Source of the DNA: Pseudomonadota bacterium
GTDB taxonomy: Bacteria; Pseudomonadota; Alphaproteobacteria; Caulobacterales; Caulobacteraceae
Assembly (NCBI GenBank): GCA_023445955.1
Contig: JAEXJH010000517.1
Span: 1 to 7,758, forward strand
DNA: 7,758 nucleotides
Reading direction: 5' to 3'
In this document: positions 1 to 5,465 of the stretch, in pieces
How the letters are laid out: each line of letters begins with the position of its first letter
How positions within the stretch are numbered: position 1 is the stretch's first letter
Translations under genes and position numbers: made by a program
The notes under the pieces: model-generated
What the model saw: the letters and a program-made list of their open reading frames with translations, nothing else
Database searches by the model: none
Told to the model about the DNA's origin: nothing

Positions 1-281
1 CCGCCGCCCGCGGGGCGCGGCCGGACGTGCCGATCGTGGTCCGCGCCCGCGACGCCCGCCACGCCGCGCGGCTCTACGAGCTGGGCGCCACCGACGCGGT
101 GCCCGAGACGATCGAGGCCTCGCTGCAGCTCTCAGAAGCGGTGCTGGTCGATATCGGCGTGCCGATGGGCCTGGTCATCGCCTCGATCCACGAGCGCCGC
201 GACGAGTACCGCAAGGTGCTGAACCGGCCGGACGCCCTGGGCGGCCGCCGCCGTCGCCTGCGCGACGCCACCCTGCGATAG
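1..281 (+). CDS. Monovalent cation:proton antiporter (CPA2, KefB/KefC type), C-terminal end, partial
   Basis: Only the last 92 codons are in the window (first whole codon at position 3, TAG stop at 279-281); the start and membrane domain lie upstream. The visible part reads as the second half of a TrkA-N/RCK nucleotide-binding domain: a strand ending PIVVRARD, then RHAARLYELGATDAVPETIEASLQL, which is a hallmark of KefB/KefC-type antiporters, where the RCK domain gates K+/H+ exchange in the inner membrane in response to NAD(H) or glutathione adducts. A basic tail (GGRRRRLRD) closes the protein. Family assignment is confident from this motif; ion specificity and ligand cannot be judged without the rest. 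The stop codon is embedded in the ribosome binding site of the next gene, so the two are probably cotranscribed. Confidence 0.85.
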   Translation, partial: AARGARPDVPIVVRARDARHAARLYELGATDAVPETIEASLQLSEAVLVDIGVPMGLVIASIHERRDEYRKVLNRPDALGGRRRRLRDATLR

Positions 282-290
282 GAGCTCTCG

Positions 291-638
291 ATGATCGAAC
301 GTATCGGCAAGGCCGCCCGCTGGAGCGACGCGGTCGCCGCCCACGGCCTGGTGTTCCTGGCCGGCCACGTGGCCGAGGAGACGCGCGGCCAGTCCGTGCT
401 GATCCAGACCCAGGAGGTCCTGGCCCAGATCGACGACACCCTGGCCCAGGCCGGGGTGACGAAGGCCGCCCTGGTCAGCGTCACCATCTACCTGGCCGAC
501 ATCGCCGGCTTCGACGAGATGAACCAGGCCTGGGACGTGTGGGTCGACACCGACAATCCGCCGGCCCGCGCCACCGTCGAGTCCCGCCTGGCGCGGCCCG
601 ACTACGCGGTCGAGATCGTCGGGGTCGCGGCGCGCTAA
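291..638 (+). CDS. RidA/YjgF/YER057c/UK114 family protein
   Basis: A 115-residue protein, the normal length for this family of small trimeric cytosolic proteins. Characterised RidA members hydrolyse reactive enamine/imine intermediates made by PLP enzymes; other subgroups have different or unknown roles. The C-terminal signature is present: PPARATVE with the Arg (R93) expected to bind the substrate carboxylate, and VEIVGVAA with the acidic residue (E108) that matches the catalytic Glu of RidA. The N-terminus (MIERIGKAARWSDAV, then VFLAGHVAE) looks more like the YoaB-type subgroup than archetypal RidA, so imine deaminase activity is likely but not certain. The start is the ATG with AGGAG at 280-284, six bases upstream; that site overlaps the stop codon of the antiporter gene, suggesting cotranscription. 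The stop codon overlaps that of the convergent MarR gene by four bases. Confidence 0.9.
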   Translation: MIERIGKAARWSDAVAAHGLVFLAGHVAEETRGQSVLIQTQEVLAQIDDTLAQAGVTKAALVSVTIYLADIAGFDEMNQAWDVWVDTDNPPARATVESRLARPDYAVEIVGVAAR

Positions 639-1069
639 GTCGCGGCGATCCGGTCGAGGTTGGCGATCACTCGCTGAAGCAGACCGGTCAGTTGAGCGGT
701 CTCGGCTTCGGTGAAGCCTGCCAGCGCCTCTTCATTGCCCTTCAGCAGGACGTCGATCGCATCGGGCAGGCGGGCTTCCGCCGTCGCTGTCAGGGCGATG
801 CGGCTGCTGCGGCCGTCGGCGGGATCCGGCGTGCGGGCGATCAGGCCGTCGCGCTCCATGCGGGCCAGCATCTGGGCCATGGGCGGCTGCTCGACCTTGG
901 CGAAGCGGGCCAGATCGCGCTGGGTGTCGGCCTGGCCGTCCCGCAAGGCGACCAGCACCGGCAGGTGGCCGATCCCGAAGCCCAGCGGCTTCAGCCGCGC
1001 CTCGCTGAGCCGGGCAAAGCCCCGCGCGGCAAGGCTGATCAGGTGACCCGGCGTGGTCAGCACATCCAT
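635..1069 (-). CDS. MarR-family winged-helix transcriptional regulator
   Basis: A 144-residue protein with MarR architecture: an N-terminal dimerisation helix (about residues 8-28), then the winged helix-turn-helix (about 32-98), containing TQRDLARFAKVEQPPMAQMLARMERDGLI (helix-turn-helix, 49-77) and the wing DPADGRSSRIALT with the Asp and Arg typical of the family, then C-terminal dimerisation helices. MarR proteins are dimeric repressors released by phenolic or other small ligands, or by oxidation. The protein contains no cysteine, which argues against a thiol-oxidation sensor of the OhrR kind. The start at 1069 is preferred over an in-frame ATG at 1105 because AGGAG (1080-1076) lies six bases upstream of it and the longer version would begin inside the operator dyad. 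It is divergent from the broken SnoaL-like gene, which it probably controls together with itself through the dyad at 1082-1121. Confidence 0.9.
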   Translation of the reverse strand: MDVLTTPGHLISLAARGFARLSEARLKPLGFGIGHLPVLVALRDGQADTQRDLARFAKVEQPPMAQMLARMERDGLIARTPDPADGRSSRIALTATAEARLPDAIDVLLKGNEEALAGFTEAETAQLTGLLQRVIANLDRIAAT

Positions 1070-1075
1070 GCGGCG

Positions 1076-1080
1076 CTCCT
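1076..1080 (-). promoter_or_regulatory. Ribosome binding site that fixes the MarR start
   Basis: On the minus strand AGGAG (within AAGAGGAG) lies six bases upstream of the ATG at 1069-1067. The longer in-frame ATG at 1105 has no comparable site and sits inside the operator dyad, so this site decides the start. Confidence 0.75.
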
Positions 1081-1081
1081 C

Positions 1082-1110
1082 TTGCGTCAAGATATATACG
1101 TGCATATGTA
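1082..1110 (+). promoter_or_regulatory. Candidate promoter for the SnoaL-like gene
   Basis: TTGCGT (1082-1087) as -35 and TATGTA (1105-1110) as -10, with a 17-base spacer. The leader would be about 24 bases and include a strong GGAGG site (1129-1133) seven bases before the ATG. The -10 match is poor (about half), so this rests mainly on spacing and position. Confidence 0.4.
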
Positions 1111-1121
1111 TCTCGACGCAA
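1093..1121 (-). promoter_or_regulatory. Candidate promoter for the MarR gene
   Basis: Read on the minus strand, TTGCGT (1121-1116) and TATATA (1098-1093) are separated by 17 bases. It is the mirror image of the plus-strand promoter across the dyad, so the two RNA polymerase sites overlap and should exclude each other. Predicted leader of roughly 17 bases carries the AGGAG site. Confidence 0.45.
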
Positions 1122-1140
1122 CGACCTTGGAGGAAGACCC

Positions 1141-1512
1141 ATGGACGCCGATGTGAAGATCCTCGAACACCTCTACGAGCGGTTCAACGCCCGTGACATC
1201 GACGGCGTGCTGGTCGCCCTGGCCGACGACGTCGCCTGGGCCAACGGCATGGATGGCGGTCACGTCCACGGTCATGAGGGCGTGCGCTAATACTGGACGC
1301 GCCAGTGGGCGATGGTCAGCCCCCACGTCGCGCCGGTGGGCTTCGAGCGCAGGGCGGACGGGGCGGTGGTGGCGCGGGTGATCCAGACCATCCGCGACCT
1401 CGATGGCCGTCCGCTGGAGGGCCAGGCCCATGGGCTCAAGGATAAGACGGTCGGCCACGTCTTCCACCTGCGCGACGGCAAGGTCACGCGCTTCGACATC
1501 CAGGACGCCTAA
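1141..1512 (+). pseudogene. SnoaL-like / NTF2-like fold protein interrupted by an in-frame TAA at codon 50
   Basis: Read through the stop, the frame gives a 123-residue protein of normal length for the SnoaL-like/NTF2 superfamily of small cone-shaped alpha+beta proteins. It starts MDADVKILEHLYERFNARDIDGVLVAL (typical first helices), continues ADDVAWANGMDGGHVHGHEGVR, then TAA at 1288-1290, then YWTRQWAMVSPHV and ends DKTVGHVFHLRDGKVTRFDIQDA, the usual last strands. Both halves sit in one frame with no shift and no other stop, and GGAGG lies seven bases before the ATG, so this looks like one recent point change (for example GAA to TAA). Translation would give a useless 49-residue fragment; reinitiation at the in-frame ATG at 1312 would give only the last 66 residues. 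Family members act as isomerases, hydrolases, hydroxylases or ligand carriers; the role here is unknown. The divergent MarR gene probably regulates it. A sequencing error is the main alternative. Confidence 0.85.
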
Positions 1513-1916
1513 AGCGCCTCGGCCCGATACCGCCGTCGCGCGCCGGCCACCTTCACCAGGCGCAGGAAGTGCGGGCAGTCCATCAGCTGCGGGACCTTGC
1601 AGTCGGCGGCGTGGGTCAGGCCGTCGCGCATGCGGGTCAGGGTCTCGATCTTGCGGTCCAGGTCGCTGGCCTTGGCCCGCAGCGTGGCGCGGTCGATATC
1701 TGGACCTCCCAACATCCCGCCGATCTCCTCCAGCGAGAAGCCGCAGGCCCGGCCCAGGGCGATCAGGGCCAGGCGCTCGGCCGTGTCCGGCGCGAACAGG
1801 CGCTTGAGGCCCCGCCGTCCGGTCGAGGCGATCAGCCCCTTCTCTTCGTAGAACCGCAAGGTCGAGGCCCGGACGCCGGCGCGTCGGGCGAGTTCCGAAA
1901 TATCGATGTCGAACAC
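1509..1916 (-). CDS. MerR-family transcriptional regulator with a CueR-like C-x7-C-P motif
   Basis: A 135-residue protein. Residues 3-70 form the MerR winged helix-turn-helix: ISELARRAGVRASTLRFYEEKGLI, then the wing with GLKRLFAPDTAERLALI and FSLEEIGGML. A long dimerisation helix follows (about 72-104, DRATLRAKASDLDRKIETLTRM), and a short C-terminal segment holds C106-KVPQLMD-C114-P. That C-x7-C-P spacing equals the Cu(I)-binding loop of CueR (C112/C120); there is no Cys at the head of the dimerisation helix, as divalent-metal sensors have. Metal sensing is inference; the Cys pair could also be redox-active. The start is GTG at 1916: an in-frame stop lies four codons upstream and no other start gives a full domain. 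GAGG (1927-1924) is seven bases ahead and overlaps the operator dyad. It is divergent from a methyltransferase, its likely target, and convergent with the SnoaL-like gene by four bases. Confidence 0.88.
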   Translation of the reverse strand: MFDIDISELARRAGVRASTLRFYEEKGLIASTGRRGLKRLFAPDTAERLALIALGRACGFSLEEIGGMLGGPDIDRATLRAKASDLDRKIETLTRMRDGLTHAADCKVPQLMDCPHFLRLVKVAGARRRYRAEAL

Positions 1917-1919
1917 CGC

Positions 1920-1950
1920 TTGACCTCAAGTGCGCTTGAACTTGCACAAT
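1920..1950 (+). promoter_or_regulatory. MerR-type promoter/operator for the methyltransferase gene
   Basis: TTGACC (1920-1925; 5 of 6 to consensus) and CACAAT (1945-1950; 4 of 6) are separated by 19 bases, the overlong spacer characteristic of promoters activated by MerR-family proteins through DNA distortion. Inside the spacer lies the dyad CTCAAG-TGCG-CTTGAA (1925-1940), resembling the SoxR/MerR class of operators. The predicted leader is about 35 bases, with GGAGA (1982-1986) before the methyltransferase ATG. Geometry and position next to a divergent merR gene agree. The operator also overlaps the regulator's own ribosome binding site. Confidence 0.75.
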
Positions 1951-1991
1951 GGGCTGGCCGACAACCGACCCGCAAGACCACGGAGAGACGA

Positions 1992-2822
1992 ATGAGCGCG
2001 CAGGAAAAAGACATGGCCGCCTACTGGGACCGGGCCGGCAAGGTCTGGGTCGAGCAGCAGGCGATGCTGGACCGGATGTACGCGCCGATCGCGCGGGCGG
2101 TGGTCGAGGCCGCCGACCTGCGCGCGGGCGAGGCGGTGCTGGATGTCGGCTGCGGCTCGGGCGCGACCACCTTCGAGGCGGCTTGGCGCGTGGGGCCGCA
2201 GGGTCGCGCGGTCGGGGTGGACATCTCGCCGGCCTTGCTGGAACTGGCGCGTCGCCGGGCCGGTGAGGACGGGCTGGAAGGCGTCGCGTTCCTGCAGGCC
2301 GACGCCCAGGCCCATGTCTTCGCCCCGGAGTTCGACGCCATCGTCTCGCGGTTCGGGGTGATGTTCTTCCCTGATCCCGTGGCGGCCTTCGCCAATCTGC
2401 GCACGGCGTTGAAGCCCGGCGGGCGGCTGGTCTTCGCCTGCTGGCGCGGGCCGGAGGACAACGCCATCTCGACCATCCCGCTGGAGGCCGCCGCGCCGTT
2501 CCTGCCGACGGTCCCGAAGTTCGAGAAGGACGCGCCCGGCCGCTTCGGTTTCGCCGATCCCGACCGCGTGCGGACGATCTTGGAAGAGAGCGGCTGGCGC
2601 GACGTCGCCATCGCCCCGCTGGACGATCCGACCCCGGTCAGCGCCGAGGAACTGCTGACCATGAGCCTGCGCGTCGGCCCGCTGAACCCGATCCTGGCCG
2701 GGCAGGACGAGGCCGTGCGCGAGACGGTCCGTGCGGCGGTGACGGCCGCGCTGGAGCCGTATGTGAAGGACGGCGCGGCGGAGATGAACTCGGCCTGTTG
2801 GCTGGTGACGGCGCGGGCTTAG
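1992..2822 (+). CDS. Class I SAM-dependent methyltransferase
   Basis: A 276-residue cytosolic protein with a Rossmann-like methyltransferase core. Motif I is VLDVGCGSGATT (residues 49-60), which binds S-adenosylmethionine; VGVDIS (75-79) carries the acidic residue expected to bind the ribose; LQADAQ (101-106) and FDAIVSRFGVMFFPDP (114-129) correspond to motifs II/III; LKPGGRLVFACW (140-151) is the post-motif. The N-terminal YWDRAGKVWVEQQAMLDRM (11-29) and the C-terminal half belong to the subfamily and probably form the substrate cap. No signal peptide is seen. The substrate is not deducible; it is UbiE/ArsM-like in its core only, and the three cysteines (C54, C150, C269) do not show an obvious ArsM arrangement. 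The start is ATG with GGAGA five bases ahead. Control by the divergent MerR protein, through the 19-base-spacer promoter, suggests an inducible detoxification or stress role (inference). Confidence 0.88.
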   Translation: MSAQEKDMAAYWDRAGKVWVEQQAMLDRMYAPIARAVVEAADLRAGEAVLDVGCGSGATTFEAAWRVGPQGRAVGVDISPALLELARRRAGEDGLEGVAFLQADAQAHVFAPEFDAIVSRFGVMFFPDPVAAFANLRTALKPGGRLVFACWRGPEDNAISTIPLEAAAPFLPTVPKFEKDAPGRFGFADPDRVRTILEESGWRDVAIAPLDDPTPVSAEELLTMSLRVGPLNPILAGQDEAVRETVRAAVTAALEPYVKDGAAEMNSACWLVTARA

Positions 2823-2851
2823 GCCTGCGTTCCTTACGGGCTTCCTCCAGC

Positions 2852-2880
2852 TTGAGTTTTCCACAGATCCATTATATAAC
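2852..2880 (+). promoter_or_regulatory. Promoter of the tetR-hlyD-ABC operon
   Basis: TTGAGT (2852-2857) and TATAAC (2875-2880) are separated by exactly 17 bases; the -10 matches 5 of 6 and the -35 four of six. Transcription would start near 2887, close to the centre of the palindrome at 2866-2905, leaving a leader of about 25 bases. A repressor on the palindrome would block both the -10 and the start site. A second TATAAT (2895-2900) has no good -35. Confidence 0.6.
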
Positions 2881-2905
2881 CGACCAGTCAGTTATATAAT
2901 GGATC
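2866..2905. promoter_or_regulatory. 40-base palindrome: probable TetR operator
   Basis: GATCCATTATATAAC (2866-2880) is repeated exactly as its reverse complement at 2891-2905, around a ten-base core CGACCAGTCA whose GAC/GTC also pair, giving 18 of 20 pairs. It is much richer in A+T than its surroundings and lies just ahead of the tetR start, over its -10 box. The core with flanks (AACCGACCAGTCAGTT) resembles operators of other TetR/AcrR-family proteins. Autoregulation is inferred from position. It could also fold as RNA if transcripts from the methyltransferase read through, but no U-tract follows, so it is not a standard terminator. Confidence 0.8.
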
Positions 2906-2911
2906 GACAGG

Positions 2912-3553
2912 ATGCAGGCCGGTTCCCCCAAATGGCGGCGGCGAAGCGAGGCGCGGCCGGGCGAGATCGTCCAGGCGGCGCTTGAGGTGTTCGCGGAAAA
3001 GGGCTTCGCGGCGGCGAAGCTGGATGAGATCGCCGCGCGGGCCGGAATCTCCAAAGGCGCGCTCTATCTCTATTTCGAGACCAAGGAGGACATCTTCCGC
3101 GCGGTGGTCCGCGAGGCGGTCGTCCCCAACATCGGCATGGTCGAGACCATGCTGGCCCAGGCCACGCTGCCCTTTCCAGACCTGCTGCGCTTGGCGGTCG
3201 GCCGCATGGTCATGCTGATGGGGACCTCGCGCCTGGGGGCGGTGGCCAAGCTGGTGGTCGGCGAGTCGCGCAACTTCCCGGAGCTGGCCAAGGTCTGGCA
3301 CGACGAGGTGGTCAGTCGGGCGCTGGGGGCGATGACCGGCGCGCTGGCGCGGGCGCAAGAGCGCGGCGAGATCCGCCCTGGCGACCCGCGTCTCCAGGCC
3401 TTCAGCATCGTTGGCCCGGTCCTGATGGGGGTGATCTGGCAAGAAACCTTCTCGCCGGTCGGCGCGCCGCCGGTCGACCTGGAGGCCTTGGCGCTGCAGC
3501 ACTGCGAGACGGTGCTGACGGGCCTGGCCTCGCGCGTGATGGTGCTGCCGTGA
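2912..3553 (+). CDS. TetR/AcrR-family transcriptional regulator
   Basis: A 213-residue protein of normal TetR length. The N-terminal DNA-binding domain covers about residues 16-66: GEIVQAALEVFAEKGFAAAKLDEIAARAGISKGALYLYFETKEDIFRAVV matches the family signature, with the recognition helix near ISKGALYLYF. The rest is the helical ligand-binding and dimerisation domain, which is divergent, as is usual, and gives no ligand. It is first in a four-gene exporter operon and directly behind a 40-base palindrome, so it is very probably a self-regulating repressor of the exporter, comparable in position to CecR of the E. coli ybhGFSR locus. The ATG at 2912 is the first start in frame with a sensible length; its ribosome binding site is weak (GGATCGACAGG). 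The stop overlaps the GTG start of the next gene (GTGA). Confidence 0.9.
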   Translation: MQAGSPKWRRRSEARPGEIVQAALEVFAEKGFAAAKLDEIAARAGISKGALYLYFETKEDIFRAVVREAVVPNIGMVETMLAQATLPFPDLLRLAVGRMVMLMGTSRLGAVAKLVVGESRNFPELAKVWHDEVVSRALGAMTGALARAQERGEIRPGDPRLQAFSIVGPVLMGVIWQETFSPVGAPPVDLEALALQHCETVLTGLASRVMVLP

Positions 3554-4548
3554 AGCCCGCCGTTCGCATCGTCGCCGTCGTGGCGGGCGTCGGCCTGGTC
3601 GGCTTCCTGGGCTGGCGGCTGCTCGGCCCGGACGCCCACCGGCCGCACCGACTGTCGGGCTATGTCGAGGGCGAGACGCTCTATGTCGGAGCCGCGAACG
3701 CGGGCCTGGTCTCGACGGTGGCCGTGCAGCGCGGCGATCGCGTGCGCGCCGGCCAGCCGCTGTTCGCGCTGGACGCCGCCCAGCTGACCGCCGCTCGCGA
3801 CCAGGCCGCCGCCCAGGTGGCGATCGCGCAGGCCCAGCTTCGGGACGCGCAGAAGGGCCAGCGTCCGCAGGAGTTGGCGGTCTACGACGCAGAGCGCGCG
3901 GCCGCGCAGGCCCAGGTCCGTCAGGCCCAGGCCGACTACAACCGCATCGCGCCGCTGGTGGCCAAGGGCATCTATGCACCGGCTCGCCTGGACCAGGTCA
4001 AGGCCGCGCTGGACACCGCCCGGGCCAACGCCGCCGCCGTGGCGCGGCGCAAGAATGTCGGCGAGCTGGGGCAGCGGCCGGACGCCGTCAACGCCGCCCA
4101 GAACGCGGTGGCCTCCGCCCGCGAGACCCTGGCCGCCGCCCAGAACCGCCTCGACCAGATCAGCCCCAAGGCCCCGGCGGCCGCGCGGGTGCAGGACGTC
4201 TTCTACCAGCCCGGCGAATGGACCGCCGCCAACCAGCCGGTGGTGGCGCTGCTTTCCGACGACCGCGTGCGGCTGCGCTTCTTCGTCCCCGAGGGCGAGG
4301 TGGCGCGCTACCGGATCGGGACGGGCGTGCGCTTCACCTGCGACGGCTGTGGGGCCGAGCGCGGGGCGCGGATCAACTATGTCAGCCCACGGCCCGAGTT
4401 CACCCCGCCGGTGATCTACAGCCGCGAGGCCCGCCAGCGGCTGGTGTTCCTGGTCGAGGCGCGGCCGGAGAGCGGCGCGCTGCTGGCGCCCGGCCAGCCG
4501 GTCGACATCACGCCGCTGGGGTCCCCTTCAGAAGAGAATGGGCGGTGA
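3550..4548 (+). CDS. HlyD/YbhG-family periplasmic adaptor (membrane fusion protein) of an ABC exporter
   Basis: A 332-residue protein anchored in the inner membrane by one N-terminal segment (about residues 5-24, IVAVVAGVGLVGFLGW) with the bulk in the periplasm. The first half of the lipoyl/barrel-sandwich hybrid domain is at about 36-75 (SGYVEGETLYVGAANAGLV, GDRVRAGQPLFALD). A long Ala/Gln-rich coiled-coil hairpin follows (about 78-204), then the second lipoyl half (ISPKAPAAARVQDVFYQPGEWTAANQPVV) and a beta-barrel ending in PRPEFTPPVIYS (280-291), a stretch typical of YbhG/YhiI-type adaptors. It should link the ABC-2 transporter to an outer-membrane channel, not encoded here. Two closely spaced cysteines (C264, C267, in TCDGCG) stand out. 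The start is GTG overlapping the tetR stop by four bases, with no clear ribosome binding site, indicating translational coupling. Substrate unknown. Confidence 0.9.
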   Translation: MKPAVRIVAVVAGVGLVGFLGWRLLGPDAHRPHRLSGYVEGETLYVGAANAGLVSTVAVQRGDRVRAGQPLFALDAAQLTAARDQAAAQVAIAQAQLRDAQKGQRPQELAVYDAERAAAQAQVRQAQADYNRIAPLVAKGIYAPARLDQVKAALDTARANAAAVARRKNVGELGQRPDAVNAAQNAVASARETLAAAQNRLDQISPKAPAAARVQDVFYQPGEWTAANQPVVALLSDDRVRLRFFVPEGEVARYRIGTGVRFTCDGCGAERGARINYVSPRPEFTPPVIYSREARQRLVFLVEARPESGALLAPGQPVDITPLGSPSEENGR

Positions 4549-5465
4549 GCGACCTGGCCGTCGACGTCCGGGGGCTGAACAAGTCGTTCGGCCCGCGCCA
4601 CGTGGTGCAGGACGTCTCGATCCAGGTCGAGCGCGGCAAGATCACCGGCTTCCTCGGCCCCAATGGTTCGGGCAAGACCACGACCTTGCGGATGCTGTGC
4701 GGCCTGCTGACCCCCGACAGCGGCGAGGGCGAGGTGCTGGGCCTGGACTTCCGCAAGGACGCGGAAGCCGTCAAGCGCCAGACCGGCTACATGACCCAGA
4801 AGTTCTCGCTCTACGAGGACCTGTCGATCGAGGAGAACCTCGACTTCGTGGCTCGGGTCCACGAGCTGGACCGCCGACGCGAGCGGGTGAAGGAGAGCCT
4901 GGACCGCCTGGGTCTAACCGCCCGCAAGAAGCAGCTGGCCGGCAGCCTGTCGGGCGGCTGGAAGCAGCGCCTGGCCCTGGCCGCCAGCGTCATGCATGGG
5001 CCCAAGCTCCTTTTGCTCGACGAGCCGACCGCCGGCGTCGACCCCAAGGCGCGGCGCGAGTTCTGGGACGAGATCCACGCCCTGTCGGCCGAGGGCCTGA
5101 CCGTGATGGTCTCCACCCACTACATGGACGAGGCCGAGCGCTGCCACGACATCGCCTATATCGCCTACGGCAAGCTGATGGCGCGGGGTACGGCCGACGA
5201 GGTGATCGCCGACAGCGGCCTCGCGACCTTCCGGGCGGAAGGGCAGGGCGCCGACCGCCTGGCGCGCGAACTGGCCGGAAAGCCCGGCGTGCTGATGGCC
5301 GCCCCGTTCGGCGCGGCGCTGCATGTCAGCGGGACCGACCGCGCGGCGCTGGAGGCCGCCATCGCGCCCTACCGCCAGCCGCCTTTGGCCTGGACCGAGG
5401 TGCAGCCGACGCTGGAGGACGTGTTCATCCGGCTGATGGATCAGTCTTCGGACAATTTCCAATGA
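4545..5465 (+). CDS. ABC transporter ATP-binding protein (ABC-2/drug exporter type)
   Basis: A 306-residue cytosolic ATPase with a single complete nucleotide-binding domain. Walker A is GPNGSGKTT (38-46), Q-loop Gln at 85 (MTQKFSLYEDLS), signature LSGGWKQR (135-142), Walker B LLLLDEP (155-161) with catalytic Glu160, and H-loop His192 (STHYMDEAERC). All residues needed for hydrolysis are present. The signature has Trp where LSGGQ is usual; LSGGWKQR is common in this exporter branch. The C-terminal 90 residues (AEGQGADRLARELAG to PTLEDVFIRL) are the accessory domain of ABC-2 drug-type ATPases. E. coli YbhF has two fused ATPase domains; this protein has one and would act as a homodimer. The start is GTG, since its GTGA overlaps the adaptor stop and only this start gives the expected N-terminus (SDLAVDVRGLNKSFG). 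It ends in an ATGA overlap with the permease gene. Confidence 0.93.
   Translation: MSDLAVDVRGLNKSFGPRHVVQDVSIQVERGKITGFLGPNGSGKTTTLRMLCGLLTPDSGEGEVLGLDFRKDAEAVKRQTGYMTQKFSLYEDLSIEENLDFVARVHELDRRRERVKESLDRLGLTARKKQLAGSLSGGWKQRLALAASVMHGPKLLLLDEPTAGVDPKARREFWDEIHALSAEGLTVMVSTHYMDEAERCHDIAYIAYGKLMARGTADEVIADSGLATFRAEGQGADRLARELAGKPGVLMAAPFGAALHVSGTDRAALEAAIAPYRQPPLAWTEVQPTLEDVFIRLMDQSSDNFQ

Larger units (their letters stand above)
1082..1121. promoter_or_regulatory. 40-base dyad: probable MarR operator between divergent genes
   Basis: An inverted repeat centred at 1101.5, with 16 of 20 base pairs matching. The outer arms TTGCGTC (1082-1088) and GACGCAA (1115-1121) are perfect; the inner part is the AT-rich GATATATACG / TGCATATGTATC. 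It fills the middle of the 71-base gap between the MarR gene and the SnoaL-like gene and covers both predicted promoters. MarR regulators typically bind such palindromes in their own divergent promoter, so binding here would repress both directions. The dyad is seen directly; the identity of the binder is inferred from position. Confidence 0.7.

Noticed and set aside
1141..1512. Stop-codon recoding (readthrough) at codon 50
   Set aside because: TAA is the least leaky stop and no pyrrolysine, selenocysteine or readthrough context is apparent; a plain nonsense change or sequencing error is simpler.
1569..1991. Upstream extension of the methyltransferase frame to 1569
   Set aside because: The extension is antisense to the MerR gene and has no family character; the ATG at 1992 has a ribosome binding site and a correct N-terminus.
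2866..2905. Palindrome as a transcription terminator of the methyltransferase gene
   Set aside because: Strong arms but AT-rich stem and no T-tract after it; overlap with a 17-base-spaced promoter and a tetR start fits an operator better.
2888..3979. 363-codon minus-strand frame across tetR and the adaptor gene
   Set aside because: Arg/Pro/Gly-rich shadow, typical of high-GC DNA; no domain recognised, and the opposite strand carries clear TetR and HlyD motifs.
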